A stretch of 64,000 nt of DNA from a bacterium (lineage in GTDB: Bacteria > Bacillota > Bacilli > Lactobacillales > Streptococcaceae), in the NCBI GenBank assembly GCA_905221215.1, contig CAJNCI010000004.1:62001-126000 (forward strand), in the 5' to 3' direction. Below are positions 1 through 9,357 of the stretch, one piece after another (position 1 is the stretch's first letter; every line of letters begins with the position of its first letter). The position numbers and the translations under genes are program-made. The notes under the pieces are model-generated. The model had not been told where the DNA came from. It ran no database searches and was given only the letters and a program-made list of their open reading frames with translations.

Positions 1-3000
1 CGATTGGTTTCTTAATCGCATCTTGTTTAGCGGCATTTTCCAAGTCTTCTTTAGCATTTGATTTCACTAAATCTGAAGCTGGGATTGTTGCTGTAGTCTT
101 AGTTCCGTCTGGATTTGTTACAGTTACTGTCGCATTTCCTTTGTCGTCTACTACTACTGTCGCACCTGGATTTACTGATTCTACAGCTTTTTGAATAGCA
201 TCTTTAACATCGTTTGGTAATGTTGCTTTTGGATCATTCAATACTGCTGGATCTACAAGTGCTTTTTCAGCTGGAGTATTTACTTTGTTTCCTGCTGATG
301 GAGTTCCTTTAGCTGCTGGATCTTTCAATAAGTCTTCAACTGGGATTGTTGCTGTCTTACCGTCTGGTGTTGTGACTGTTGCGTTTCCTTTATCATCTAC
401 GAATACAGTTGAACCTGGATTTACTGATTCTACAGCTTTTTGAATTTTAGCTTTAACTTCGTCTTTCTTATCTCCAGTTAAATCTGCTGGTGTTGCTGAA
501 ACTTTATCTGCTGGTTTGTTGATGTTGTTTCCTGCATTTACACCTTCAGCTTCTTCTGCAGTTTTCACTAGGTCAGATGCTGGAATTACTTCAGTTTTAC
601 CGTCTGGTGTTGTGACTGTTGCATTTCCTTTTTCATCTACAACTACTGTTGTATTTTCTGGATTTACTTTTGCTACAGCTGCTTTGATTGCATCTTTTTC
701 AGCTTGAGTTAATTTAGCTGGGTTCTTAACTAGTGTTTTGTCTGCTGGTTTCTTAACTGCATCTTGTTTAGCAGGATCAGTTAAATCATCTGCAGTTTTC
801 GCTAAGTCTGATGCTGGAATTGTTGCTACAGCTCCGTCTTTTGTTGTTACTGTTGCGTTTCCTTTTTCATCAAATACTACTTTAGCATCTGGATTTACAG
901 CTTTAATCTTATCAGTAATTTTAGCTTTTTCTTCGTCTGTTAATTTAGCTGGATCGTTTACAACTACTTTATCTGCTGGAGTGTTTACTTTGTTTCCTGC
1001 ATTTGGAGTTTCTTTAGCTGCTGGATCTTTTACTAAGTCTTCAACTGGGATTGTTGCTGTTTTACCATCTGGAGTAGATACTGTTGCATTTCCTTTGTCG
1101 TCAACGAATACTTTAGCTTCTGGGTTTACTGCTTCTACTTTAGCTTTGATTGCTTTGATGTCTTCAGGAGTTAAGGCATCTTTGTTTGCAGATACTTTAT
1201 CAGCTGGTTTGTTTACGTTGTTTCCTGCTTTAGCATCTTTAGCTTCTTCTGGAGATTTCACTAAGTCAGTTACTGGAATTGTTGCTGTTTGTCCGTCTGG
1301 TGTAACTACAGTTGCGTTTCCTTTTTCGTCTACTACTACTGTTGCACCTGGGTTTACTGCTTGAACTTTAGCTTTGATTGCTTCGATATTTTCAGGTGTT
1401 AAAGCATCTTTATCAGCAACTACTTTGTCTGCTGGTTTGTTGATGTTGTTTCCTGCTTTAGCAGTTTCTTTGTCAGCTTCTTTCTTCACTAAGTCAGCTT
1501 TTGGAATTACTACAGTTTTACCACCTGGTGTTGTTACTGTTGCGTTTCCTTTATCATCAACTACTACAGTTGAACCTGGGTTAACTGCTGCTACAGCTGC
1601 CTTAATAGCATCTTTAGCGGCACTTAAATCTGCATTTGGATCATCTACTAAAGCTGGATCCACTACAACTTTATCTGCTGGTTTGTTTACAGCATCTTGT
1701 TTCGTTGGGTCAGCTAAGTCAGCTTTAGGTTTTACTAAATCGCTCGCTGGGATTGTTGCAGTTTTCGGTTGTTCACCTGGTGCTGCTGGTGTTGTTACTG
1801 TTGCATTTCCTTTTTCGTCAAATACTACGTCAGCACCTGGGTTTACAGCTTTGATCTTAGCTTCGATTGCTTTTTTCTCTTCTGGTGTTAATGAAGCTGG
1901 GTTTTCTACCACTACTCTATCCGCTGGAGTGTTTACTTGGTTTCCACCAGTTACATTATCTTTGTCGGTTGGAGTTTTCACTAATTCGCTTACTGGAATT
2001 GTTGCTGTTTTGCCTTCTGGCGTTGTTACAGTCGCATTTCCTTTTTCATCAACTACTACTGTTGCACCTGGATTTACTGCTTCAACTGCTGCTTTGATTT
2101 TAGCGATTTCTTCTGGTGTTTTAACTGCATCTTTGTCTGCTACTTGTACTCTGTCCGCTGGGTTGTTGATGTTATTACCAGCTTTTGGATTAGTTTTTTC
2201 GTCAGCACCTTTAACTAAATCATCAGCATCGATTACTGCAGTTTTTCCTCCTGGTGTTGTTACTGTTGCATTTCCTTTTTCGTCAACTGTTACAACTGCA
2301 CCTGGATTTACTGCTTTAACTTTGTCTTCGATTGCTCTTTTCTCATCTGGTGTTAAAGCATTTTTATTTGCTACAACAGTTTGTGAGTTTGGTTTGTTGA
2401 TGTCATCTCCACCGTTTGCTTTCTTAGCATCTTCTGGTGTCTTGAATAAGTCACCTGCTGGAATTGTTGCAATTGTTCCGTCTGGGCGAACTACTGTTGC
2501 ATTTCCTTCATCATCATATTTAACTTTAGCTTCTGATCCATTTAATTTTTGAAGTTTTTCAGTTGCTTTTGCTTGATCAGCTGGGTTTGTTGCATCACCA
2601 ACTACTTTATCAGCTGGTTTACGAATTCCTGTATTAGCTGAATCAGGATTTGCTGCACCTTCTAATGTACGTACTAATTCTGCTGCTGGGAATCCTGCTG
2701 TGTGTCCATCTGGAGTTGAAACAGTTACTGTTCCGTTATCATCCATTGTTACTACTGAGTTAGGGTTAACATCACGAACAGCTTGTTTGATTTTTTCTTT
2801 TTCAGCATCTGTTAAGGCCGCAGGATTTTTAACGATAACTTTATCCACTGGACGGTTAATGTTGTTACCACCACCTGGGTTATCTAAGTCAGCCGCAGAT
2901 TTCGTTAAATCAGCTTGTTTTAATGTTTCTGGAGCTTTTTCTGGGTATGTTACTACCGCACTTCCATCTGGTTTAACTTCTACAGTTGCACCTGGGTTTA

Positions 3001-3105
3001 CAGCTTCGATAGCTTTTTTAAGTTTATCTTGTTCATCACCATCTAGATTTGTTGGATTTTTAGCAACTAATTTGTTAGCTGGTACACGTGCAGAGTTGAT
3101 TGCTT
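1..3105 (-). repeat. About 13 tandem protein-coding repeats of ~79 codons
   Basis: Within the surface gene, each unit starts near KPADKVVV, has LTxEEKxxIxxxIKAVNPGA in its middle, then a strongly conserved DEKGNATVTTPDGKTATIP and xSDLVK, and ends in AGNNIN or KQDAV. I count 13 full units and the start of another at the window edge. The array begins around 3105 after the helical repeats. Units differ in length by a few codons, and two spacer types (ending NIN/KVN or QDAV) are interspersed, as expected from past unit duplication and loss. The array is in frame throughout. Confidence 0.9.
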
Positions 3106-6100
3106 TAATTGCTTGTGCAGCGGCATCTTTAACTTTATCAACGTCAGCATTTTTCTTAGCACCAGTGATTGCCGCATCTGTTGCTGCTTTAATATCATCT
3201 ACTTCTTTTTTAAGTTTTTCTTTAGCTGCATCAGATAATGTGTTGTCATTTTGAAGAGCTTGTTTTTTAGCTTCTGCTTCATCTGCTACAGCTTCTTTAG
3301 CAGTTGTTTTTTTGTTAGCCGGTGGGTTTACAGCCGCTACTTTACCAACACCGTCGTTCTTAGCTGCATCTACTTCAGCTTGAGCTGTTTTAGCTGCTTC
3401 TGGAGTTGCTTCTTTATCAGGTTGAGCGGTAATCGCATCTGTTGCTTTTTTGGCTAATCCTTTAGCTTCTTCTTTAGCTGCATCTTTTTCTTCTTTTGTT
3501 AAGTCTGTACGATCGTCGATTTGTTTTTCTTTTTTAGCTAATTCATCAGCTACTGCTTTTAGAGCATTTTCTTTCGCGATTGGGTTTACAGTCTTAACGT
3601 CTGCTACACCTTTATTTTTAGCTGTATCTACTGCATCTTGAGCTGTTTTAGCTTCTGCTGCTGTTGGTTTATTATCAGGTTGTTTAGTAATTTCAGCTAA
3701 CTGTGCATCTGCTAATTTCTTAGCTTCTTCTTTAGCAGCAGCTTTTTCTTTGTCTGATAAGTCTTTACGTCCCTCAAGTTCTGCATTCTTAGCTTTTAAC
3801 TCATCAGCGATTGCTTGTTTAGCTTTTTCTTTCGCTACTGGGTTTACTTTTGCTACAGCATCAGTACCTTCAGTTTTAGAGGCAGTAACAGCGTCGTTAT
3901 TTGTGGCTTCATCAATTTTATCTAATGCCGCTTGTTTTCCTTCGTTTACTTTAGCGATAGCCGCATCTCTTTCAGCTGGTGATAAGTTGCCATTACCATT
4001 AATAGCTGCGATTTGCTCGTTTGCTTTGTTAGTAACTTCATCGATAGCTGGTTGCTTGTCTAATTTTGCAACTTTATCTACAGGAATCGTATCTTTAGAA
4101 CCATCTTTATAAGTTACTACTAAGTTATCTCCATCTTGTTTTACAGTATCTACTGCTTTCTTAACGTTTTCTGGAGTAACTGCTTCTTCTTTATTGATGT
4201 TCTTATCTTTATTTTTCTTAGAGTATTCTAACTGAAGATTTTCTTTAACAGCTGCTAAATCATCAGGAGTCAATGTTGCACTATTACTTACAACAATTTT
4301 GTTAGCGTCATCTAATTCTTTAATGTCATATTTAGCTGTTTGAGCTTTTAAGACGATTCTAAAACCACCTGGGTCTGTTGCGTATGAACTACCTATAGCA
4401 CGATTAGAAATATCCTTACCATCTGTATCTGTTGCTGTTGCATAACGAGTTACAATAGGATATTCGCCATTTTCATCTGTTGGGAATGAAGATGCTGTTA
4501 ATCCTGGCGTTGTCTTAGATAAGTTACCAGTGATGTGAATAGTTGCAGGGTTATTTTCTGTTGCTTCCGTATCTTTAGAAATTTTTCCTACTGTCATAGT
4601 AAATTGATTATCTAAAACATTAGGATCATCTTGTCCAGGCTTCTGAGGTAGTTCTTTATTTCCACCCTGTCTAATAGACGCTTCCACTACCCTACCATTA
4701 TCATCTGTATATTTAATAGGAATATCGAAATCTTCATTTGCATATACATATACATCTTTCTTACCATCTACAGAGTAAGGAATTTTCACTTCTGGAGCAT
4801 CATTTTTACGTACAATTACTTTATAAGTGTATTCTGCTGATTCTTTACCTTGGCTATCTACAGCTTTGTAAATAACAGTGTGTTCTCCTGCTTCTGAAGT
4901 ATCAATTCCAGTAACATTCGTATTCCCGTCAACTGATACTACACGAACGTGACCTTTATCACCAAGTGTTGCAGCTTTATCATCTTCATGGTCTGTTACT
5001 TTCACAAGAGCTAATAAATCAGCTTTAGTAATCGTTGTTTCTGTAGGAACTGTTTTTTCATTTTGGTTTTCTACTACTGGTGCGACTACTGGTGCTTCGT
5101 TCGTAACAGGATAAGATGTTTTTCCTAAGTATGTTCCTTTTGTTGCTCCACCATTGTGAGGAATAACTTTTAAATCTACCCCTTCTTTAACAGGTTCTGT
5201 TAATGTTAAAGTAACTGTGTCATAGAAAGGACCTTTTACAGTCTCTTTAACCGTTGCTTTACTTGCATTTCCACCAGCCATCACTAAACTTCCGTCGTCT
5301 TCACGTTTAACATCAAGCTGAACTTCTTTATTAGTTTCTTTATTTGTATAGAAGAAGTATGTGAATCCTGCATCATGCGGTACAGTAAACGTTACTTCTT
5401 TAGCTCCTGCTACAACGCTCTTACCGTCTTTCGCTGCCGCTGATGGTAAAATTGCTGAAGGTCCGATAGATACATCTTGAGCTTTCGCTTTACTTTCTAT
5501 TCCATCTACTGTTTGAATAATTTCCACTGGATTTTTAGGTTTATTAGCATAGAATGTTCTAGCTGCTTGGCTTGCTCCTAATAAAGCTTCATTACTGTTT
5601 AAACCTTCCGTTAAAGGAATTTCCCATTTCCCTTCAGCGTTTACTGTTGCTGTTTTTTCTAATAATACTTCTGTTTTTTCTGGGTTTCTTACAGTAACTT
5701 TAACAGTTGCTCCAACTACACCAGTTCCTGATAATTTTTCATCTGTTGATAGAACTGTTCCTCTAGCTCGTGAATCTGTGTCTACCGTTGGTGCAGGTCC
5801 ACTTTTAACCAATAGACCTTTTGAAACAGTGTCTTTAGAACCATCTTTATATGTTACAACGAAGTTTTTACCTTCTTCAACAATTGTATCAACTACTGAG
5901 TAAGTATCCGCTACGTCTTTACCTTTTGAGCTTTCAAGACGAGCATCTGTACTTGTTGTTGAATATATTACTTTAAGACTATTTTTTACTGATTCAAGTT
6001 CTGTTGCTGTTAATTGGTTTGGATTAGTAACTAGTACTTTGTCTGCGTTTGTTAAGTTCTTAGGTTGGTATTTGTATGTTTGAGATTTTAGGACAATTTT

Positions 6101-7255
6101 GAAATAACCATCTGAGTTCACACCACTACCTGGAGCTGACATTGTAGAACCATCTTTGGCTGTTACACGAAGATAACGATCCCCCATAGCAAAGCTTTGA
6201 TCCTCAGTCTTCGTATAGTTTTTATTACTCATGATAAAATCATTCGGTTGACCTGTCATCGCTACTGTTAATGGTGTATCAGTATCTGTAGTAATTTTTT
6301 TGAAGTAATAACCATAGTCATCTGTTAATGTTGTACTATCAACTTCTCTGAATTTTTGACTTGAACCTTTTGTTGTCTCAACATAACTTACTTTATTCGT
6401 AGCTGATTTGATTTTAAATTCAACATTTGCTTCTTCTTTATTATAAACATAGATTTCTTTTGTAGTATCATTTGAAAATTCTACAGAATAAGTAATATCA
6501 CCCACTGTTTTTTCAAATTCAGCATGTCCAGAAGTCGCATCTGTTCTAAAAGCATTATCTTTATCTAATGCTTTCCCATTACGTGAATCGTTAGATCCTG
6601 TGTTTTCAATAGAGTTAGTACCAGCTTTAGGTTCTGTGTTTTCTGCTTTTTTACCTACAGTTGGTTGTCCGTTAGTAGTATCTACTTCTGGAGTTTCTTT
6701 TGGTTTGTTTTTTAACCCTGAACTAACAAACGTCACTAGTTTCTGATAAGCCTTTGTCAATTCATCTTGAGTAGTTGCAGAAGCGAGCGTAGACTCAGCA
6801 GAAGCCAATTCACTATTCAAAAGAGCAAGGCTAGCCTCTGTTTTATTAGCATACTTGCCTGCAGAAAGTTTTGATTTAACTTCTGAAATGTAGTTTTCAA
6901 GTTGCTTTTTGTCCAAAGCTGGAGTTGTTACTTCTGGTGCAGCTGGTTGTGTTGACTCTTCTGCAATTGGTTGTGCTGCTGGAGTGCTTTCTGCTGGTTT
7001 AGCAGTAGGTTCTCCTACACCTGGTTGTGCTGCTAGAGTGCTTTCTGGTGCAGTTGATGGGGTCTCAGGCGCTGGTTGTGTTTGGTTGTCTTTTACCACT
7101 TGTGGTGCCTGAATTTCTTCCGCTTGGACTGACACAGCTCCATTTCCCAAGAACATGAAAAGAGCAGCAACGGCTACACTAGCCGCACCAAAGCTATACT
7201 TGCGGATTGAATAGCGTGTTACCTTTTCACGATGTAGACGCTCAACGCGACTCAT
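1..7255 (-). CDS. YSIRK-signal repeat-rich cell-wall surface protein (3' end outside window)
   Basis: This frame is missing its stop because it runs off the left edge; I walked it codon by codon over 1-1500, 4081-5160 and 6661-7255, spot-checked elsewhere, and saw no stop. About 2,418 residues are visible. The N-terminus carries the YSIRK motif (RYSIRKYSFGAAS, residues 14-26), a hydrophobic core and a likely cleavage site after VSVQA (residue 45). Next come a Pro/Thr/Glu-rich stretch, Ig/cadherin-like regions, two copies of a module reading NADKVLVTNPNQL / DANKIVVSNSATL (about nt 6070-5830 and 4330-4090), DUF1542-like helical repeats (about 4060-3110), then long tandem repeats (3105-1). By family it should be sortase-anchored through an LPXTG outside the window and act as an adhesin; ligand unknown. 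The start is ATG 7255, the only in-frame start after TAA at 7274-7276. The good ribosome site (AAGGAG) instead serves ATG 7274, which is out of frame. Confidence 0.9.
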   Translation of the reverse strand, partial: MSRVERLHREKVTRYSIRKYSFGAASVAVAALFMFLGNGAVSVQAEEIQAPQVVKDNQTQPAPETPSTAPESTLAAQPGVGEPTAKPAESTPAAQPIAEESTQPAAPEVTTPALDKKQLENYISEVKSKLSAGKYANKTEASLALLNSELASAESTLASATTQDELTKAYQKLVTFVSSGLKNKPKETPEVDTTNGQPTVGKKAENTEPKAGTNSIENTGSNDSRNGKALDKDNAFRTDATSGHAEFEKTVGDITYSVEFSNDTTKEIYVYNKEEANVEFKIKSATNKVSYVETTKGSSQKFREVDSTTLTDDYGYYFKKITTDTDTPLTVAMTGQPNDFIMSNKNYTKTEDQSFAMGDRYLRVTAKDGSTMSAPGSGVNSDGYFKIVLKSQTYKYQPKNLTNADKVLVTNPNQLTATELESVKNSLKVIYSTTSTDARLESSKGKDVADTYSVVDTIVEEGKNFVVTYKDGSKDTVSKGLLVKSGPAPTVDTDSRARGTVLSTDEKLSGTGVVGATVKVTVRNPEKTEVLLEKTATVNAEGKWEIPLTEGLNSNEALLGASQAARTFYANKPKNPVEIIQTVDGIESKAKAQDVSIGPSAILPSAAAKDGKSVVAGAKEVTFTVPHDAGFTYFFYTNKETNKEVQLDVKREDDGSLVMAGGNASKATVKETVKGPFYDTVTLTLTEPVKEGVDLKVIPHNGGATKGTYLGKTSYPVTNEAPVVAPVVENQNEKTVPTETTITKADLLALVKVTDHEDDKAATLGDKGHVRVVSVDGNTNVTGIDTSEAGEHTVIYKAVDSQGKESAEYTYKVIVRKNDAPEVKIPYSVDGKKDVYVYANEDFDIPIKYTDDNGRVVEASIRQGGNKELPQKPGQDDPNVLDNQFTMTVGKISKDTEATENNPATIHITGNLSKTTPGLTASSFPTDENGEYPIVTRYATATDTDGKDISNRAIGSSYATDPGGFRIVLKAQTAKYDIKELDDANKIVVSNSATLTPDDLAAVKENLQLEYSKKNKDKNINKEEAVTPENVKKAVDTVKQDGDNLVVTYKDGSKDTIPVDKVAKLDKQPAIDEVTNKANEQIAAINGNGNLSPAERDAAIAKVNEGKQAALDKIDEATNNDAVTASKTEGTDAVAKVNPVAKEKAKQAIADELKAKNAELEGRKDLSDKEKAAAKEEAKKLADAQLAEITKQPDNKPTAAEAKTAQDAVDTAKNKGVADVKTVNPIAKENALKAVADELAKKEKQIDDRTDLTKEEKDAAKEEAKGLAKKATDAITAQPDKEATPEAAKTAQAEVDAAKNDGVGKVAAVNPPANKKTTAKEAVADEAEAKKQALQNDNTLSDAAKEKLKKEVDDIKAATDAAITGAKKNADVDKVKDAAAQAIKAINSARVPANKLVAKNPTNLDGDEQDKLKKAIEAVNPGATVEVKPDGSAVVTYPEKAPETLKQADLTKSAADLDNPGGGNNINRPVDKVIVKNPAALTDAEKEKIKQAVRDVNPNSVVTMDDNGTVTVSTPDGHTAGFPAAELVRTLEGAANPDSANTGIRKPADKVVGDATNPADQAKATEKLQKLNGSEAKVKYDDEGNATVVRPDGTIATIPAGDLFKTPEDAKKANGGDDINKPNSQTVVANKNALTPDEKRAIEDKVKAVNPGAVVTVDEKGNATVTTPGGKTAVIDADDLVKGADEKTNPKAGNNINNPADRVQVADKDAVKTPEEIAKIKAAVEAVNPGATVVVDEKGNATVTTPEGKTATIPVSELVKTPTDKDNVTGGNQVNTPADRVVVENPASLTPEEKKAIEAKIKAVNPGADVVFDEKGNATVTTPAAPGEQPKTATIPASDLVKPKADLADPTKQDAVNKPADKVVVDPALVDDPNADLSAAKDAIKAAVAAVNPGSTVVVDDKGNATVTTPGGKTVVIPKADLVKKEADKETAKAGNNINKPADKVVADKDALTPENIEAIKAKVQAVNPGATVVVDEKGNATVVTPDGQTATIPVTDLVKSPEEAKDAKAGNNVNKPADKVSANKDALTPEDIKAIKAKVEAVNPEAKVFVDDKGNATVSTPDGKTATIPVEDLVKDPAAKETPNAGNKVNTPADKVVVNDPAKLTDEEKAKITDKIKAVNPDAKVVFDEKGNATVTTKDGAVATIPASDLAKTADDLTDPAKQDAVKKPADKTLVKNPAKLTQAEKDAIKAAVAKVNPENTTVVVDEKGNATVTTPDGKTEVIPASDLVKTAEEAEGVNAGNNINKPADKVSATPADLTGDKKDEVKAKIQKAVESVNPGSTVFVDDKGNATVTTPDGKTATIPVEDLLKDPAAKGTPSAGNKVNTPAEKALVDPAVLNDPKATLPNDVKDAIQKAVESVNPGATVVVDDKGNATVTVTNPDGTKTTATIPASDLVKSNAKEDLENAAKQDAIKKPI
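3110..4060 (-). repeat. DUF1542-like helical repeats in the surface protein
   Basis: Residues around 1065-1381 form several Ala/Lys/Glu-rich units such as KEKAKQAIADELKAKNAEL and KEEAKGLAKKATDAITAQP, each with a KDLSDKEK or TDLTKEEK turn. These look like three-helix-bundle repeats of the DUF1542 type seen in Gram-positive surface proteins, which usually act as stalks. The family assignment is from pattern only. Confidence 0.65.
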
Positions 7256-7322
7256 TGATGATTTGTTGTCCATTAATTTAGGATCTCCTTTTTGAAATAT
7301 ATTTTGGATTTTCACGCGAAAC

Positions 7323-7346
7323 TAGCCGTTTCTTAAGCAACGGCTA
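7323..7346 (-). promoter_or_regulatory. Stem-loop in the leader of the surface gene
   Basis: TAGCCGTT (7323-7330) pairs perfectly with AACGGCTA (7339-7346) across an 8-nt loop. It sits between the predicted promoter (7381-7409) and the ribosome site, so it would form in the 5' leader. No T-run follows, so it is not an obvious terminator. Confidence 0.5.
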
Positions 7347-7380
7347 ATTATTATAGTTAGTGTGAATCCTTACATTGACT

Positions 7381-7409
7381 ATTCTACTTTATTTTTGATA
7401 TATATGCAA
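7381..7409 (-). promoter_or_regulatory. Predicted promoter of the surface-protein gene
   Basis: On the minus strand, TTGCAT (7404-7409) and TAGAAT (7381-7386) are spaced 17 bp apart. The implied leader is about 120 nt and contains the 7323-7346 hairpin. Confidence 0.55.
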
Positions 7410-7793
7410 CTAATTTAATTTAAAATTTTCGCAAAAAAAAAAGCGTTTTGGGAATGTAGGTAATTTTCAGAAAATTCCATTTCGCATTTTTTCACATTTT
7501 TATAAATAAATAGTTCAAAGGTTATTATATGTTAACGATTTGCCGTTTATCTTCCATTCGGAAAGTTAGCGCATACATTTATTGGCAAAGGTAAAATATA
7601 TCAGTTTGAAACATGAAATCATCTATTCCAACTTTAAAAAAAGAAATCATTCGTAAAAATAAAATACTTAAAAAAATCAAAGACTAAACCAGAAAGCTAC
7701 TCATGGACAGGTCACAATTGGCTAGACTACGTAACTACAGCCAAAAGACGATGACCTGACCTTGGCGAGCCACCTAAAGAGTACAAACACAAA
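7410..7793. other. Gene-free AT-rich stretch
   Basis: I see no convincing gene. A short plus-strand frame near 7680-7765 (SYSWTGHNWLDYV) has no ribosome site and could be a decayed gene end, but I cannot assign it. Otherwise the stretch is A/T-rich without clear repeats. Confidence 0.5.
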
Positions 7794-7819
7794 ACATGCT
7801 ATCTTATACGATAACATGT
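7794..7819. terminator. Terminator-like hairpin downstream of the Rpn fragment
   Basis: ACATGCTATC and GATAACATGT form a 10-bp stem with one mismatch around a 6-nt loop. T-rich tracts lie on both sides (TTTTGTGTTTG on the minus strand, CATTTTTTAC on the plus strand). It lies just past the stop of the 7833-8270 fragment, so it probably ends that minus-strand transcript. Confidence 0.5.
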
Positions 7820-7832
7820 CATTTTTTACTAT

Positions 7833-8270
7833 TTACAACAAGGCCTCAAACTCAGCAACAGTCATACCCAACTGCTCACTTGCAAATTCGGAAGTTAAAA
7901 CATGTTGGCGTACTAAATCTAGAAAGGTAAAGATTTTCCCACGCTCTAGACCTTGTTCAACACCCTCTGCTCGTCCTCGCTCCAGTCCCTGTTCAATGCC
8001 CTCTGCACGGCCACGTTCAAGACCACGCTCTAAGCCTTTCTCCTCAGCTTGTTCCAAGGCATAGTCCTGTGCTAACAAGGCTTGTTCTTCGCGCCTGCGT
8101 TGTTCACTAAACATTTTCCTGTCCTCCTCGGACCAGCTCTTGTAGTCTAGCAGTTGGTCTGCCTGGCTGATGGCTCGCTCGGGTTCTTGAGTAAAGGGCT
8201 TGTTCCCAAAAAACTCTAACCACGGTTTACGAATGCTATCTTTGCTGGTTTCTCTGTATTTGTTAAGTTC
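7833..8270 (-). pseudogene. Partial duplicate of the Rpn-family gene (C-terminal part)
   Basis: This segment is a second copy of the 3' part of the gene at 8271-9257. It starts directly after that gene's TAA (8271-8273), in the same frame, with ELNKYRETSKDS matching ELKKYRETSKDS of the full gene. It ends at its own TAA (7833). DNA between about 7975 and 8260 is nearly identical to the parent, including the GLERGRAEG repeats. The last 35 codons are diverged (IFTFLDLVRQHVLTSEF versus VFAFLDMVRQGLLTSEV). It lacks the nuclease core. A short product from ATG 8114 (93 aa) is possible, but I see no clear ribosome site. Confidence 0.75.
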
Positions 8271-9257
8271 TTATTTGTGATGCTCTTTCAATAGTTCTTC
8301 AAACTCAGAGACCGTCATGCCTAATTGCTGACTTGCAACTTCTGAAGTCAGAAGACCTTGACGGACCATATCTAGGAAGGCAAAGACTCTTCCTTCGACT
8401 TTCCCACGCTCTAGACCTTGTTCAACACCCTCTGCTCGTCCTCGTTCCAGTCCCTGTTCAACACCCTCTGCACGGCCACGTTCAAGACCACGTTCTAATC
8501 CTCTTTCTTCAGCTTGTTCCAAGGCATAGTCCTGTGCTAACAAGGCTTGTTCTTCGCGCCTGCGTTGTTCACTAAACATTTTTATGTCCTCCTCGGACCA
8601 GCTCTTGTAGTCTAGCAGTTGGTCTGCCTGGCTGATGGCTCGCTCGGGTTCTTGAGTAAAGGGCTTGTTCCCAAAAAACTCTAACCACGGTTTACGAATG
8701 CTATCTTTGCTGGTTTCTCTGTATTTTTTAAGTTCCAAGAACGCCATCTTGACTAGATGATGTTCCTGTCCATTGTTTGTGATAGTTAAGACCTCACCTG
8801 TCGTATCCTCTCTCATGCTAAAACTATGAAAAGCCAAATCATCTTGGAAATAATTACTATCGACAATTGCGATAGCATATACTGGTGCGATATATTTGTA
8901 ACTCTGATGAGTATCACCTTCACGTTGGCGAATTTTTTCAAGATTCTGATTGACCTGACTGCACAAGTAAGCCCACAGGCGATTGATGAAAAAATTCTGA
9001 TGATGAACTTGAATCTCAATAATTACTTGCGTGCCATTGTCCAACTCCGCCAAAACATCAATACTAGTATAGAAATCCTGAGCCGAGTACGGCAGGGAAG
9101 GCAAGACGTGAATATTACTTCCCTCCAAAATCGTTACATTTTTGGCTGGTAAGTCCAGCATATCGCGGATAAATTGACAAGTGATTTCTGGATTGCTAAA
9201 GATTTTTTTAGCAACTAAATCGTTGGTCGGGCTGATGCCCGGATGTCTTAAAGTCAT
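8271..9257 (-). CDS. Rpn family PD-(D/E)XK recombination-promoting nuclease/putative transposase
   Basis: This 328-residue protein begins MTLRHPGISPTNDLVAKKIF, typical of the Rpn/PDDEXK_2 family. A PD-(D/E)XK signature is visible as SIDVLAELDNGTQVIIEIQV, with Asp about residue 66 and Glu-Ile-Gln about 80. Family members can nick DNA and promote RecA-independent recombination; whether this one is active is inference. The C-terminal third has tandem charged repeats (GLERGRAEGVEQGLERG), probably a long helix, then a FLDMVRQGLLTSEVASQQLGM tail. The start has GGAGG six bases upstream and an extended -10 (TGGTATAAT) at 9273. It stands alone between glycosidase genes and its own partial copy. Such genes are mobile and often duplicated. 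Confidence 0.85.
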   Translation of the reverse strand: MTLRHPGISPTNDLVAKKIFSNPEITCQFIRDMLDLPAKNVTILEGSNIHVLPSLPYSAQDFYTSIDVLAELDNGTQVIIEIQVHHQNFFINRLWAYLCSQVNQNLEKIRQREGDTHQSYKYIAPVYAIAIVDSNYFQDDLAFHSFSMREDTTGEVLTITNNGQEHHLVKMAFLELKKYRETSKDSIRKPWLEFFGNKPFTQEPERAISQADQLLDYKSWSEEDIKMFSEQRRREEQALLAQDYALEQAEERGLERGLERGRAEGVEQGLERGRAEGVEQGLERGKVEGRVFAFLDMVRQGLLTSEVASQQLGMTVSEFEELLKEHHK

Positions 9258-9272
9258 CCATTTCCTCCTTCT

Positions 9273-9278
9273 ATTATA
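9273..9278 (-). promoter_or_regulatory. Extended -10 of the Rpn gene
   Basis: TATAAT preceded by TGG on the minus strand, 16 bp before the start codon at 9257. No good -35 is visible. An inverted repeat AATCTAA / TTAGATT (9289-9307) sits just upstream and may close the GH29 transcript. Confidence 0.45.
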
Positions 9279-9357
9279 CCATATTTTTAAATCTAATTTT
9301 GTTAGATTCTCTGGCTCTATCTATTTATTCGGAAAGGAAATGAATTATGAAGATATT

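Noticed and set aside
738-2552. Long plus-strand frames (208 and 392 residues) rich in Ser/Ala/Thr
   Set aside because: They are antisense to the repeat region of the surface gene; low-complexity repeats there keep the opposite frame open. No ribosome sites.
1-3105. Regularly spaced repeats resembling a CRISPR array
   Set aside because: Period is about 237 bp, always in frame, and encodes a conserved protein unit; no short palindromic repeats with unique spacers.
7762-8064. Plus-strand frame ending in Arg/Ser/Pro-rich repeats
   Set aside because: Antisense to the GLERG repeats of the Rpn fragment; the composition follows from the repeat.
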